DNA of 64,000 nucleotides from Odontocerum albicorne (Eukaryota; Arthropoda; Insecta; Trichoptera; Odontoceridae). The position numbers were made by a program, and so were the translations under genes. This document shows, piece after piece, positions 1 through 10,440 of the stretch; position 1 is the stretch's first letter, and every line of letters starts with the position of its first letter. The notes below the pieces were generated by a model that saw nothing but the letters and a program-made list of their open reading frames with translations, was not told the origin of the DNA and did no database searches. The DNA is taken from NCBI GenBank assembly GCA_949825065.1, contig OX463866.1, forward strand, positions 201,001 through 265,000, in the 5' to 3' direction.

Positions 1-69
1 CCGGAGAACAGTTTAACAATTTTGCCGAAAAATCCAGCCGAGCAATAAAGTTAGCTTCAACAACATCAT

Positions 70-270
70 ATAATATATATGTTATATGAACCTCGCAGCT
101 CACATTGATATTATTATAATGTTATGATTATGAATTAATATGATTATAATGTTATGTGAACCTCGCGGTTCACATTGATAATGATTATAATGTTATGTGA
201 ACCTCGCGGTTCACATTGATATGATTATAATGTTATGTGACCCTCGCGGCTGACATTGATATGATTATAA
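70..270. repeat. Hairpin-bearing tandem repeat, about 40 bp, 4 copies
   Basis: Copies begin near 81, 151, 192 and 232, with spacing 70, 41 and 40. Two copies contain a perfect hairpin, GTGAACC-TCGC-GGTTCAC, at 156-173 and 197-214. The first and last copies have mutated stems. The spacer is AT-rich (ATTGATATGATTATAATG). Confidence 0.9.
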
Positions 271-620
271 TTTTAATGATAATTACAGATTTTTCAATAT
301 TTTTAGTTAGTTACAACTTTATAACCGACACCTTAACCTTCACCTTCTTTTAATTAATAAAAAAAATAAGACACTATCATGGATACCGAGAATTATTCTG
401 AAACTAAAACTGATTATTTGTAAAAAATAGATTTAAAGCAATAAATCTGTCAAACATGAAAGTGTTCAAAATATAATTTGAAAATGAGTAAACCTACTCG
501 TAAAATGTAATCACCAACTTTACCTTTTCATAACTATCCTTAATTATATTACGATAAGCGAAATAAGTTATTGCTACTGTATTACGAGTACCACTAAAAA
601 CAAAACATTTTTTGACATTT
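271..620. other. AT-rich DNA, no gene seen
   Basis: No open frame or repeat of note. It holds two copies of the dispersed 8-mer, TACTCGTA at 495-502 and TACGAGTA at 583-590. Confidence 0.6.
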
Positions 621-1620
621 TTCCACAGCAGTCAGTGTTACATGCTCACTAATCATAACTAGTATCTGTTTCCTACAGCAGTCAGTGTTACATGCTCACT
701 AATCATTATTAGTATCTGTTTTCCACAGCAGTCAGTGTTACATGCTCACTAATCATTATTAGTATCTGTTTTCCACAGCAGTCAGTGTTACATGCTCACT
801 AATCATAATTAGTCTCTGTTTTCCACAGAAGTCAGTGTTACATGCTCACTAATCATAACTAGTATCTGTTTCCTACAGCAGTCAGTGTTACATGCTCACT
901 AATCATAACTAGTATATGTTTCCCACAGCAGTCAGTGTTACATGCTCACTAATCATAATTAGTCTCTGTTTTCCACAGCAGTCAGTGTTACATGCTCACT
1001 AATCATAATTAGTATCTGTTTCCCGCAGCAGTCAGTGTTACATGCTCACTAATCATAATTAGTCTCTGTTTTCCACAGCAGTCAGTGTTACATGCTCACT
1101 AATCATAACTAGTATGTGTTTTCCACAGCAGTCAGTGTTACATGCTCACTAATCATAACTAGTATATGTTTCCCACAGCAGTCAGTGTTACATGCTCACT
1201 AATCATAATTAGTCTCTGTTTTCCACAGCAGTCAGTGTTACATGCTCACTAATCATAATTAGTATCTGTTTCCCGCAGCAGTCAGTGTTACATGCTCACT
1301 AATCATAATTAGTCTCTGTTTTCCACAGCAGTCAGTGTTACATGCTCACTAATCATAATTAGTCTCTGTTTCCCACAGCAGTCAGTGTTACATGCTCACT
1401 AATCATAACTAGTATGTGTTTCCCACAGCAGTCAGTGTTACATGCTCACTAATCATAATTAGTATCTGTTTCCCACAGCAGTCAGTGTTACATGCTCACT
1501 AATCATAATTAGTATCTGTTTTCCACAGCAGTCAGTGTTACATGCTCACTAATCATAATTAGTCTCTGTTTCCCGCAGCAGTCAGTGTTACATGCTCACT
1601 AATCATAATTAGTATTTGTT
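621..1620. repeat. Minisatellite, 20 x 50 bp with no net indel
   Basis: Monomers are exactly 50 bp from 621 to 1620. Each carries GTCAGTGTTACATGCTCACT followed by AATCATAATTAGT and a pyrimidine-rich TGTTTTCCACAG. Substitutions fall at a few fixed positions (AACT/AATT, AGTAT/AGTCT, TTCC/TCCC). The order of variants in the units starting at 881-1031 repeats at 1131-1281, which shows a 250 bp, five-unit higher-order duplication. Each unit also has the inverted repeat ACTAAT-CATA-ATTAGT. Confidence 0.98.
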
Positions 1621-3334
1621 TACACGTTTCTTCAAAGTAAAGTGACTATTATATGTGTGTGTGTGTGTAATATTTGTTATGGTAATTATATTTTTGAGCT
1701 GTCAAAACCGTACAAATTTCGATGATGTGAAACAAAATAAGCAAAGATGTATGTTAGTATTGTACAGCGCCATAACGGGGCGGGGCCGCAAAATGGCCTG
1801 GGGCGAAGCCCCTAGTTTTTATAATTATCACTATGTTGGTTTGGTTGTTTTAATTTTCTCCAAGTTGCAAGAACTAACAATATCCAATGTCACTTTATGA
1901 GGGAGGGGGGGTTTGACCTACCCCTATGATGCTCCAAGGGGGTGTTGATAATAAAAATCGACAAACTCCGCTTAAATTACATCCGCATTTTATTACGAAT
2001 CAATTTAATTCTCCGGCTCGAATATCTTGAATCCGTCTCTGTATACGATTCCCATTTGATAACTTCTCGACTGGTGTTTGCGCCTTGCGCTTTAATAAAT
2101 AATGTCATGTCTGACGTATACATTTGCAATTTAAATAAACTGTTTTTTTCTCTTAGGGAATGAATGAATTACCGGTACACTTGTCGATATCCGTAGAAGA
2201 CATTAAATGCTTAATAATCCACCTGTATATTATAATAAAACCGACAGCCCTGACTGACACTTTGTGTGAGGTTTTATGGGCTGAAAATACATTTTGTCTC
2301 AGCATCGGACAAAGTTCACTGCACCAATGCGATGCCAATGCCAAATAATGTTTTGACGTTTCATGAAGATTCTCAAAATATTAAATCCTTATTTTGGACA
2401 TTTTTCCTCGTTTACGAATGTTTATTTATTTAATAACTTATTTGATTTATTATATGATAAACAAGTTTCTTTGTTCGAGCATTTGTATGGTTCAAAACAT
2501 AAACTGTAAACTAACGTTAATCTGATTAACTGGACTGAACACTGCACTGCAGCTCTACAACTTGTCAAATTGCATCGTGTATCGAGCCTTCGGGCGTATC
2601 CGTACCCGTACCCGTACACACCGTGAAATTGCCACAAAGCTCGCAGCTCGTCAGCATATGGTGCACGTTTCTATTACGGTGGCACGAAAATAAATTAGAC
2701 AATGGCTATTTTATGAACTCATCAAACTATACGGGGAGTCTTTTTGTGTACTATCGAGAATCAACCCTCCCTTCCGGGTGGAAAACAAGCGTCTAACCAT
2801 CCAGGAGATGTCCGTTTGTTTATTATTATAATTATTTACTGATTTTAATATAAATATCTTACGTCTTATATGGAAGAGGCAAACGATGTGTGTAAGTCTT
2901 CCTGTGTGGATATTTGCCAATTACGGGTATATGCAGGAAAAATAGCAAATCCCTCTTTTATACAATATAACCCTTTAATTCCCTGTACGTCGTCAGAGTG
3001 TCGCGCAATTCTAGCGAGTTTATTCCCGGGTGGTGGGAATCTCTTTCAATGAACCAGATAAAAAGTTATTAAAGAAGTTATAAACTCGGCCATGCTCTTC
3101 AACAAGTGCACATTAAGGAGGATCTATTAATTAATATCATACGAATGAAATAATGACAGAAAATTGGAATAACCAATATACTCGTATGTTACAACCTCTG
3201 GTTAAAATTCGTGATCGAGAACACGCTTTAAATCACCACAAGATATTAGAGGGCGACGGAGCAGTTATAGATACTGTATAAGAATATAGAAAAGGGACGA
3301 TATACGATATATGGTATGTGAACGATTGACAATA
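1621..3334. other. Low-information stretch
   Basis: It contains a short (TG)n run at 1654-1668 and otherwise unique sequence. Open frames here are at most 81 codons, overlap on both strands, and show no family motif. I see no gene. Confidence 0.5.
1763..1815 (+). mobile_element. Possible Helitron-like 3' end (weak)
   Basis: A GC-rich patch in AT-rich DNA ends in the hairpin GGGGC-GAA-GCCCC (1800-1812), followed directly by CTAG and T. Helitrons end in CTRR just after a short hairpin and insert between A and T. The hairpin lies closer to the end than is usual and no 5' end was found, so this is only a candidate. Confidence 0.2.
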
Positions 3335-3492
3335 AATTGACAATTTCCGTGCCCCAGTTGATAAGACGCGGTTCGACTCCCGTTGGAACTTACAGTCTGA
3401 TTTCTCTCGCACCCCGTTTAATAAATATATTTCTGGTCGGTTCGATGAAATTTTATCATAGCAAAAAGTCCGCCATATTGTGTTGTATACAA
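3335..3492 (+). mobile_element. SINE-1 copy, decayed
   Basis: A shortened tRNA-like head keeps the box-B-like GGTTCGACTCCCGTTGGAAC at 3370-3389. It is followed by a degenerate body ending in the GGTCGGTTCGATGAAATT and TCCGCCATATTGTGTTGTA blocks, which match the body of better copies such as 61551-61738. The head has internal deletions. Confidence 0.6.
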
Positions 3493-4320
3493 TAGAAATG
3501 TTAAAAAATCAATAAAAACATATTTATATTTAATTGTATCGATATGTTGTAATCCAATATAGAGCATGTGGATTATTCACAGAATGGTCATTCAAGACGG
3601 CCTCGTGTAACCGGAGAGGTTTCCTAGTGGCCGTGATGGACGCTGGTTCAAGACGCTGGTGCCAGATCGGATATCGGTTTATACGCAAAAAGGACCCAAC
3701 CCACAACATGCCGCTTCTGAAATAATTGTTAGTATCGGTTTGTTTTATATTTTCCATAATGTTTGTATTATTCTACTATTACAATAACAAGAACAGAAGA
3801 CTGAAGTCGTATATTATCATCCCGAGTGTTCTTCCCAATGCGCGCATTTCTATACTGTGTGTTCGGCTCCCTTCATTATTTCCCCGTCTCTGTTTGACTT
3901 CCATACATTAAAGTGGATACTATAATACTCTCGTGTTCTACCGTCTTAGCAGATTAACTAGTTATCAAACTGTGTCATTCACCTTTTATCTCCGGGAGTG
4001 AAACGTAACAAGCACGGACTCGGTTTGAAAGCTTCACGCGCCACATGTTGCTGGTCCTCGCTCTACATTACGCAGTGTAAAGTACCTTGTACTGGGAGTG
4101 AAACGATTCTAGGTGAATCTATTATCAGTCAAAATATGTAATGGACATAACACGAATGGGACAAAGTCAAAATCATCTAAATCTCAAAAATAATTAATAG
4201 ATCGGTTTTCTCCGCGTACCCCAATAAAGTCAAAGTTAATGAGGGTGGAGGCTAAACTGTCAGAGATTTGAGTGTCCTCTCCCCATATATTGTATTATAC
4301 AATATATATATTATTTACAC
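3493..4320. other. Unique AT-rich stretch, no gene recognised
   Basis: Two short abutting open frames (3534-3725 and 3726-3911, plus strand) have no recognisable motif, and an antisense frame covers the same bases. I see no splice-supported exon. Treat as non-coding. Confidence 0.45.
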
Positions 4321-4324
4321 TGGG

Positions 4325-4478
4325 CTACTGCCACTGCCACTGCCACTGCCACTGCCACTGCCACTGCCACTGCCACTGCCACTGCCACTGCCACTGCCAC
4401 TGCCACTGCCACTGCCACTGCCACTGCCACTGCCACTGCCACTGCCACTGCCACTGCCACTGCCACTGCCACTGCCAC
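4325..4478. repeat. Hexanucleotide microsatellite (CCACTG)n, about 25 copies
   Basis: Near-perfect repeat of 6 bp. Because 6 is a multiple of 3, frames stay open on both strands and give dipeptide runs (LP, CH, AV, GS, WQ). These are a product of the repeat and not evidence of coding. Confidence 0.99.
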
Positions 4479-4714
4479 GACGGAAGTGTGCATGCACCGG
4501 CACCGGTCGTTGAGATTTTAATCCTGAATATTATTAATGAATGAATGGTCTGTTTTGTGTGAATTTGTTGGTTAATTTCCTGAAAGTGTTGTTTTGAGTT
4601 CAAATAAAACGATTAAATGTCAAACTGGCTTAAATAGTCGTCTCCGGTGACAACAATGACAAGTGAAGGCATTAACACCGTCGTATAGTTCAATAGTAAT
4701 TAGTCAGCTTTGGG

Positions 4715-5045
4715 GCTGAAGGGGTGAAGCGTAAGTTTTTGAGAATAGTTAATTTTAAATTGGGCATTCCTATAATTGACATAAATTATAAACATCTTGA
4801 AGGAATATTTAATGTATTACCCCTGAAAAAAATAAGAAAACTGAACGATTTACTTTTATTCATAAAATCATCAACTCTCACACAAATAATCCTAAATTAT
4901 TCAGTACGTACTCGTACTAGTTACAGGACTGCTATCCATCGTAAACAAAATACGAGTTCCTCGAACTATCAACTAACTCCCTATAATATAATATATATAA
5001 AGAATGCATCATTTTGGGAAATCGATTGCTTTGTTTCAATAGCCG
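4715..5045 (+). mobile_element. LINE-F fragment: C-terminal region after reverse transcriptase
   Basis: A 127-residue open frame (4724-5107) contains RKFLRIVNFKLGIP, then RKLNDLLLFIKS, then a region with NYSVRTRTS and NASFWEIDCF. This order (Q/RRKFLR..LGIP, RRxLNDLLFLYK, NYxVPxRTxR, FxxIDxF) is the known pattern of the region just downstream of the reverse transcriptase in Jockey/CR1-like insect non-LTR retrotransposons. It is a 5'-truncated remnant. The last motif runs into a 69 bp tandem triplication at 5038-5238, so the final 20 or so residues of the frame are repeat. The same family recurs at 44726-44940 (minus) and 59583-60132 (plus). The clade is inferred from motif memory and not from a search. 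Confidence 0.7.
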
Positions 5046-5238
5046 ATATACTCGCACCTAAACATGTATTTTACAACAGTCTGTTGAGCTATGATATAAA
5101 TGTTTAAATAGCCGATATACCCATACCTAAACATGTATTTTACAACAGTCTGTTGAGCTATGATATAAATGTTTAAATAGCCGATATACTCGCACCTAAA
5201 CATGTATTTTACAAGTCTTTTGAGCTATGATATAAATG
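5038..5238. repeat. 69 bp tandem triplication
   Basis: AGCCGATATA recurs at 5041, 5110 and 5179. The third copy has a small internal deletion. Copies 1 and 3 carry TACTCGCA and copy 2 carries TACCCATA at the same place. The array begins exactly where the LINE-F similarity ends. Confidence 0.95.
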
Positions 5239-6229
5239 AAGGTTGATTTCAGAATTAATAAAATGTTGAAATTTTTTGCTCTGTATTTTTCTTTCTTCAT
5301 GAATGTTAAGTAAGCGTGATGCTCGGTATGGTGAGGTGCGGGCAGTTGACTCGAGACGGTCCCGTATCGTATAATCAGCTGTGTATACCGTTAAACTTTT
5401 CAAATAATTTAAATTGCGTACTTACCATATATATTATTTTAATTGTTTTTTTGTTTAGTTTTATTGCACAATAATTGTTTTTTTTTAATTAAGGATTACT
5501 TTTCGTTTCATCGAATGAAGCACTCATTGCGTGTTTTTTTTTTGAGATTTTGTTTTAAGGTAGATTTGTAAAGCATCCTCCACCCGCACTTTATTCCGCG
5601 CCTTCAATTGCACTCTTCACGAGTAATGAGCATCGAATCCAATTCAGTTAATGTTTTAATTATACCGGGACTTCCGATGGATCGGCAATTAGCACCGAGC
5701 GGATTAACATCGGGTCTAGGGCGAACATTTCTCACCGAGTGACAATTCAAGAAGAACAACAAACAGAACAGGAAACCCAATGGAATGGCCCTGAGCTGAG
5801 CTGAGAGCACCGAACAGAAGATATTAGCTTGGCCGGGGACCGTGTCCGGCAGTTTGACTAATTAGAACATTAACACTCGTCCTTTATAACTTCAACACAA
5901 CACAACACAACACGTTACTGCCCGTCGTATCATTTATCATCAATCGTAAATCCAAATAGGAAATATCAATATTTAGATAAACAAAACACTTTTAAACATA
6001 TGGTACACACTCGTACATACCATCGTGGTTTTTCTCTGTTGGAATAGGTAAAATATACAGCGCTACACTTTCTCATCGTAAAACTCGTATATTTCGTGAA
6101 CCTCCTCCGCCCGCGCACCTTCTCGTATTCCTAATACAACTTCTTCAACTTCTTATTTTTCCTTCTTTAAAAATATTATTCACTCGATCCAATCATACTT
6201 TCATCTGCCTTACGCTATCACTCCTCCCC
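5239..6229. other. AT-rich non-coding stretch
   Basis: Homopolymer T runs and a (CAACA)4 tract at 5893-5913. No open frame with a recognisable motif. Confidence 0.5.
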
Positions 6230-6234
6230 CTCAA

Positions 6235-6640
6235 ATTTGTGCCATAAATTCGTGTTATTAATCTTTCTTCGTTCATTTGTTTCACATGCTCAAACCATCT
6301 CAGAGTGCCCTTCTTGATCTACCTCAACACATCAGCTCTAACTTCACTTTCTTGCCTAATCACTTACTTTCGTATTTTGTCTTAAATTGTAAACCCACGT
6401 ATTCTCAGTACACGCATTTCTTCAACATTTATTTGGATTTTTTTCAGTCATTTTCCACATCCACGTTTCCCTCACGTACATCAAAGTTGGTACTAAATAC
6501 AACAGTGATCTTAGCGGATTTTGACACTCCCCTATTCGAGTATATACGTTTAAGTGTCCCGTTTACTTTATTTCGTAATGCTACACGCAATTCGTTATCC
6601 CTCGTAACTCTTCCATCATCTGAGAGAAAACTCCCGAAAT
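6235..6640 (-). mobile_element. LINE-A (RTE-like) remnant, 3' half of ORF2
   Basis: Read on the minus strand from 6640 downward it gives SSDDGRVTRDNELRV, NKVNGTLKRIYSNRGVS, an eroded MYGSETW-like block, EMRVLR-like and KKGTLRWFEHVKQMNEER-like segments in the expected order. These are the conserved tail blocks of an RTE-like non-LTR retrotransposon (end of the reverse transcriptase plus the RWFGHV region). At least three frame breaks make it a pseudogene. The 121-codon plus-strand frame over the same bases is a shadow. Confidence 0.75.
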
Positions 6641-6954
6641 AGTAGAATTATTCAATGTATTTCTTCGAGTTAAACCTTCTAAGTTATTCTAAGTAAACAT
6701 ATTCTTTTATAATGAGACATACACATCACGAGTATGTTGAGTGTTTGACTATACGAGTATATGTTATGTTACTTACAAGTACAAGTTATTTCTTACACAA
6801 TAATATCGCCTTGAAAGATTTTCTATTTTTAAGTTAAATTGTATAAGTGTTGAATGTTATTACTTTTTTTAATTCCGTGTTATACTTTATTTAATGTTTA
6901 CATAATATTTGGTAAGATTAATGTATGCCAAATTGTTATTCTTTTTTGAAAAAT
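6641..6954. other. AT-rich spacer
   Basis: No gene. It contains TACGAGTA at 6752-6759, just before the 30 bp array whose monomer carries the same 8-mer. Confidence 0.5.
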
Positions 6955-7510
6955 GTTAAAACGTTGGTTATACGAGTATATGCATAGGTATGTTTGGTTA
7001 TACGAGTATATGTATAGGTATGTTTGGTTATACGAGTATATGTATAGGTATGTTTGGTTATACGAGTATATGTATAGGTATGTTTGGTTATACGAGTATA
7101 TGTATAAGTATGTTTGGTTATACGAGTATATGTATAGGTATGTTTGGTTATACGAGTATATGTATAAGTATGTTTGGTTATACGAGTATATGTATAGGTA
7201 TGTTTGGTTATACGAGTATATGTATAGGTATGTTTGGTTATACGAGTATATGTATAGGTATGTTTGGTTATACGAGTATATGTATAGGTATGTTTGGTTA
7301 TACGAGTATATGTATAAGTATGTTTGGTTATACGAGTATATGTATAGGTATGTTTGGTTATACGAGTATATGTATAGGTATGTTTGGTTATACGAGTATA
7401 TGTATAGGTATGTTTGGTTATACGAGTATATGTATAAGTATGTTTGGTTATACGAGTATATGTATAGGTATGTTTGGTTATACGAGTATATGTATAGGTA
7501 TATTTGGATG
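6955..7510. repeat. Minisatellite, 18 x 30 bp
   Basis: Monomer blocks are TGTTTGGTTA, TACGAGTATA and TGTATAGGTA, from 6961 onward without indels. Four units have AAGTA in place of AGGTA. The monomer is a multiple of 3, so 175-207 codon frames stay open on both strands. They have no other protein signature. Confidence 0.98.
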
Positions 7511-7710
7511 TTTATGAACATTTCGAATGAAGGAATTGTAAAATGTTAGAGAAATCGTAAGAGTTGTATCAGAAGGTGTATGGATACGTGTCGCAATAAG
7601 AGTTGTATCAGAAGGTGTATGGATACGTGTTGCGACAAGAAAATCCAGCGATGTGTTCTATTTGCCTACTACTCGTATTACAGGAAAACGGCGTGGTGTA
7701 TGTATGAATT
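7511..7710 (+). mobile_element. LINE-A 3' end with a 39 bp internal duplication
   Basis: The text following the array encodes NEGIVKC-RNRKSCIRRCMDT, which matches the LINE-A block EGNVKSQKNRRSCMKRCMDV. The SCIRRCMDT part is duplicated in tandem at 7558-7636. The non-coding tail at about 7655-7700 is the LINE-A 3' signature TGCCTAC...AAACGGCGTGGTGTATGTATG, here interrupted by CTCGTA, giving TACTCGTA at 7670-7677. Confidence 0.7.
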
Positions 7711-8330
7711 GATAATTTGTTTTTTCCAATTGTTGCGGTACGTAAAGGACACTTAAACGTCGTTTATCCTATTAATATATTCAATAAACCTTCGCCGAGG
7801 CGGTCCAGTCTCTGTAACAAGTCGCATATCGCTTCAGTGGCGGCGATTACTCATGTCCACACGGAGTGTTGTATATTACACACGGAGGTACGAATATACG
7901 AGCGCTCGATATGCAGATGAGATGAGATGAGATGAGACGACACGAGACTGACTGCGCGTGCAGTGACTGTCCGACAGCTCGTACTGACACTCCGCCACTA
8001 CTTATCTCCGTGTCACCTAACATTTCCTGGTAGCATCATATTATATTCCACACTTCACTGATAATGCGATGTCAAAGCTGGAATATAAACGGAAGAACTG
8101 CGCTACTCGTGTCGCCATCACTAGTTGCACCAAGTACGAGTATCTCTTATTCATAATATAATATTCATGTACGGCGTGAGACTTGGACTGTGAGAGCGAG
8201 CGAAAAACATAGAATAGATGCATTCGAAATGTGGTGCCAGAGAAGGATGGGATGAATTATATGGACAGTAAAGTAAAGTGAACTTAAACCATCGTTATCG
8301 TAACACTGAGAATCACCGATTAATTGTCGA
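7711..8330. other. Mixed stretch with a (GATGA)n tract
   Basis: Local GC rises between 7800 and 8000 and there is a GATGA pentamer run at 7916-7937. A 67-codon plus frame (7717-7920) has no motif. No gene supported. Confidence 0.45.
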
Positions 8331-8755
8331 CAACACGAGTATACCTACGACAATACGAGTATACCTACGACAATACGAGTATACCTACGATAATACAAGC
8401 AACCTACGACAATACGAGTATACCTACGACAATACGAGTATACCTACGACAATACGAGCAACCTACGGCAATACGAGTATACCTACGACAATACGAGTAT
8501 ACCTACGACAATACGAGTATACCTACGACGAATCCTCCGATCCTCCTGTCGACAATACGAGTATACCTATGACAAATCCCCCGATCCTCCTGTCGAGTAT
8601 ACCTACGACGAATCCCCCGATCCTCCTGTCGACAATACGAGTATACCTACGACGAATCCTCCGATCCTCCTGTCGACAATACGAGCATACCTATGATGAA
8701 TCTTCCGATCCTCCTGTCGACAATACGAGTATACCGACGACGAATCCTCCGATTC
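8331..8755. repeat. Compound array, 20 bp then about 46 bp monomers
   Basis: The 5' part repeats ACGACAATACGAGTATACCT. From about 8525 the unit grows by a GAATCCTCCGATCCTCCTGT block. That block is a copy of the LINE-G codons for RILR(F/S), and the intact version (RILRFFGHIA) follows directly at 8750. The array thus appears to have expanded into or out of LINE-G coding sequence. Confidence 0.9.
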
Positions 8756-9030
8756 TTTGGACACATCGCTCCTGGCCAAGGAGACAGTCTGGAGAGGCTT
8801 GTGGTCACCGGAAGCTTGAAAGGACGAAGCACAAGAGAAAAAGTCCCAATAAGTTAGACTGACAAATAAGAGACGCAACAGGTCTACCTTTAACAATTAC
8901 TCTTCGAACCGCGAAATGCAGAGATGGAAAGAGAGGAGTCCTCAGAGGCGGTCACACGAGTCATGAGCAGCACGACAGGGCGATGACTCCGCCGAGCACC
9001 GAGCACGCAACTCGGTCCACCCGAGAGATC
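8745..9030 (+). mobile_element. LINE-G remnant, 3' end of ORF2
   Basis: Conceptual translation gives RILRFFGHIA, GDSLERLVVTGSLKGR, then eroded blocks ending MERGVLRGG and HEQHDRAMTP. The order (RFFGHI, then SLERLVVTG, then a basic GRS-like block, then an EMERxxxR end) is typical of the C-terminus of insect non-LTR retrotransposons. Stops interrupt the frame. A second copy of the same segment lies at 10247-11060. Confidence 0.7.
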
Positions 9031-9206
9031 CTGCGTCCATTCAATTGTCAATCATCATCTTACCGTCAAGAATCAACTCTCGGTCCACTGCAGGACATGT
9101 ACTCGTAATTCCACTCTTCATCAGTATTCATATTTTCAATCGTGATGACTTTTTCAAGATCTGTGACCCAGCGGTACTTTATTGTACCATACTGATACTA
9201 AATACA

Positions 9207-9295
9207 CTTGATGATGAGGTGAAAGCCTCGAAACCGGTAGGGTTATACCGTTACAAAAAGTGGAATAAACAGTGTTTGATAAAACAAATTACAAT
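9207..9295 (+). mobile_element. Hammerhead-like repeat family, subtype A copy
   Basis: TTGATGA (9208-9214), then GAGGT-GAAAG-CCTC, then CGAAAC and CCGGTAG, then GTTATACCG, AAAGTGGAATAAA and AGTGTTTGAT. It is about 85% similar by eye to 52821-52905, where the first block is the canonical CTGANGA. The first C of the core is T here, so any ribozyme activity is doubtful. Confidence 0.55.
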
Positions 9296-9399
9296 GTCTT
9301 TAAACCTCTACAATGTTAATGCTCTTAACTATAAATATGTTAATATGAATAAATACATTAACTTCTTATCAATATATTAAGAAAAACCGAAGAAAGATA

Positions 9400-9780
9400 G
9401 TAGAGTTTGAGAACCCCTGATACCAGTTGCAGAATGTCAATACCGCACGGTGCAGCGGAAGGGGAATGCGCTGATAACCTCTTAACGTATCTGGGACACG
9501 CGCTCCAATCTTAACAATAACAACAGACTCAAAGCACAGCCGCGCACCGCACAGCACCTCCAGCACAACACCAGTGCTGTCCAAGCCTCGGTGTCCGCTA
9601 GCACATTTGTGCGTATCTGTCGAATGATTGAATCGCCATTCCCGGTGACGAGTTTACCAGAAGACTCAGTTTAAAGTAAGATATTATGATACTTGTCCTT
9701 GCTGCTACCGGAGTAAGTAAGCCAATTTGTCATAGGCATATCCTTTTTCATAAACGGCAAGGAGCTTCAGTACTTGCAGT
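9400..9780. repeat. Duplicated segment, unexpanded copy
   Basis: This stretch aligns with 11070-11450. Shared blocks in order are GGTGCAGCGGAAGG, CTGATAACCTCTT, TCTGGGACACGCG, GCACATTTGTGCGT, TTGCTACC and GCTTCAGTACTTGC. Here the last block occurs once (about 9762). In the other copy the same block sits in a 21-unit array. Confidence 0.75.
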
Positions 9781-10055
9781 TTGTCTGCCGCTTTCTCCAT
9801 TGGGACCCTGATAACTATGAACAGTTCAACGACATTGAGTTGAACCACATCTACTGATGTTTGCTCCCAGTTGTGTTGAGCATTAATCGTCTCGTGCAGA
9901 ACATTCTTATGTGTCTTGCGCTGCCCACCGTGCTTTCTTCTGCTCCCCTTTAGCTCAAAAAAGGATATTTCTTGGAGTCAGACATTGGGCACAAAATCTT
10001 TACATATCATGTCAATACTACAGTAGTTTGCTCTCTTCAAAACTTCATTGTTCAA
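9781..10055. other. No recognisable feature
   Basis: A 90-codon plus frame starts at 9911 but only its 3' half shows LINE-like residues. It is annotated with the next entry. Confidence 0.4.
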
Positions 10056-10440
10056 TGACTCTGGAAGTGAATAGCTCAAAAATCAAATTGATGATAATAC
10101 ACCACTGTAACAAATTGCACCATGATCTGGAAATGTTAAGGCTCCAGTATTCCCGACAGTGGAGGAGGAGGATGCGAGGCTGAGGGGAAAAGATCACTTA
10201 TACAATAGTTTGTCAAAAATATGCCCGTGACAGACTCTTCAAAAAATTTTTTGATACTTTCCCGGTGGACAAGGAAACAGCTTGGAGAGGATTGGAGAGG
10301 TCACTCGAAGAGTGGAAGGATGACGTACAAAAATTTCATTGCAAAAGACTGATCAAGTGAGAGATGCAACAGAACTACCCTTGACAACTGATTTTCAAAC
10401 GAGATAAATGGAGATGAATTATCGAAGGCTCTCATGGGTG
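10056..10440 (+). mobile_element. LINE-G remnant: end of reverse transcriptase joined to C-terminus
   Basis: VNSSKIKLMI (10068-10097) matches the VNxxKTKxM block near the end of a LINE reverse transcriptase. After a gap, F(F)DTFPVDKETAWRGLERS corresponds to the FFGHI...DSLERL block of 8745-9030, and NGDELSKAL to its MERGVLRG end. The middle of the ORF is deleted and frames are broken. Confidence 0.6.

Noticed and set aside
621..1620. CRISPR-like array
   Set aside because: There are no distinct spacers. The whole 50 bp unit is repeated, and the setting is eukaryotic.
4311..4603. Low-complexity protein genes over the hexamer repeat
   Set aside because: Five overlapping frames arise only because the unit is 6 bp.
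6270..6650. 121-codon plus-strand gene
   Set aside because: The minus strand reads as LINE-A in the correct block order. The plus frame is its shadow.
6898..7549. 175-207 codon frames rich in Y, C and M
   Set aside because: A 30 bp monomer is a multiple of 3. The frames exist on both strands and contain only repeat peptide.
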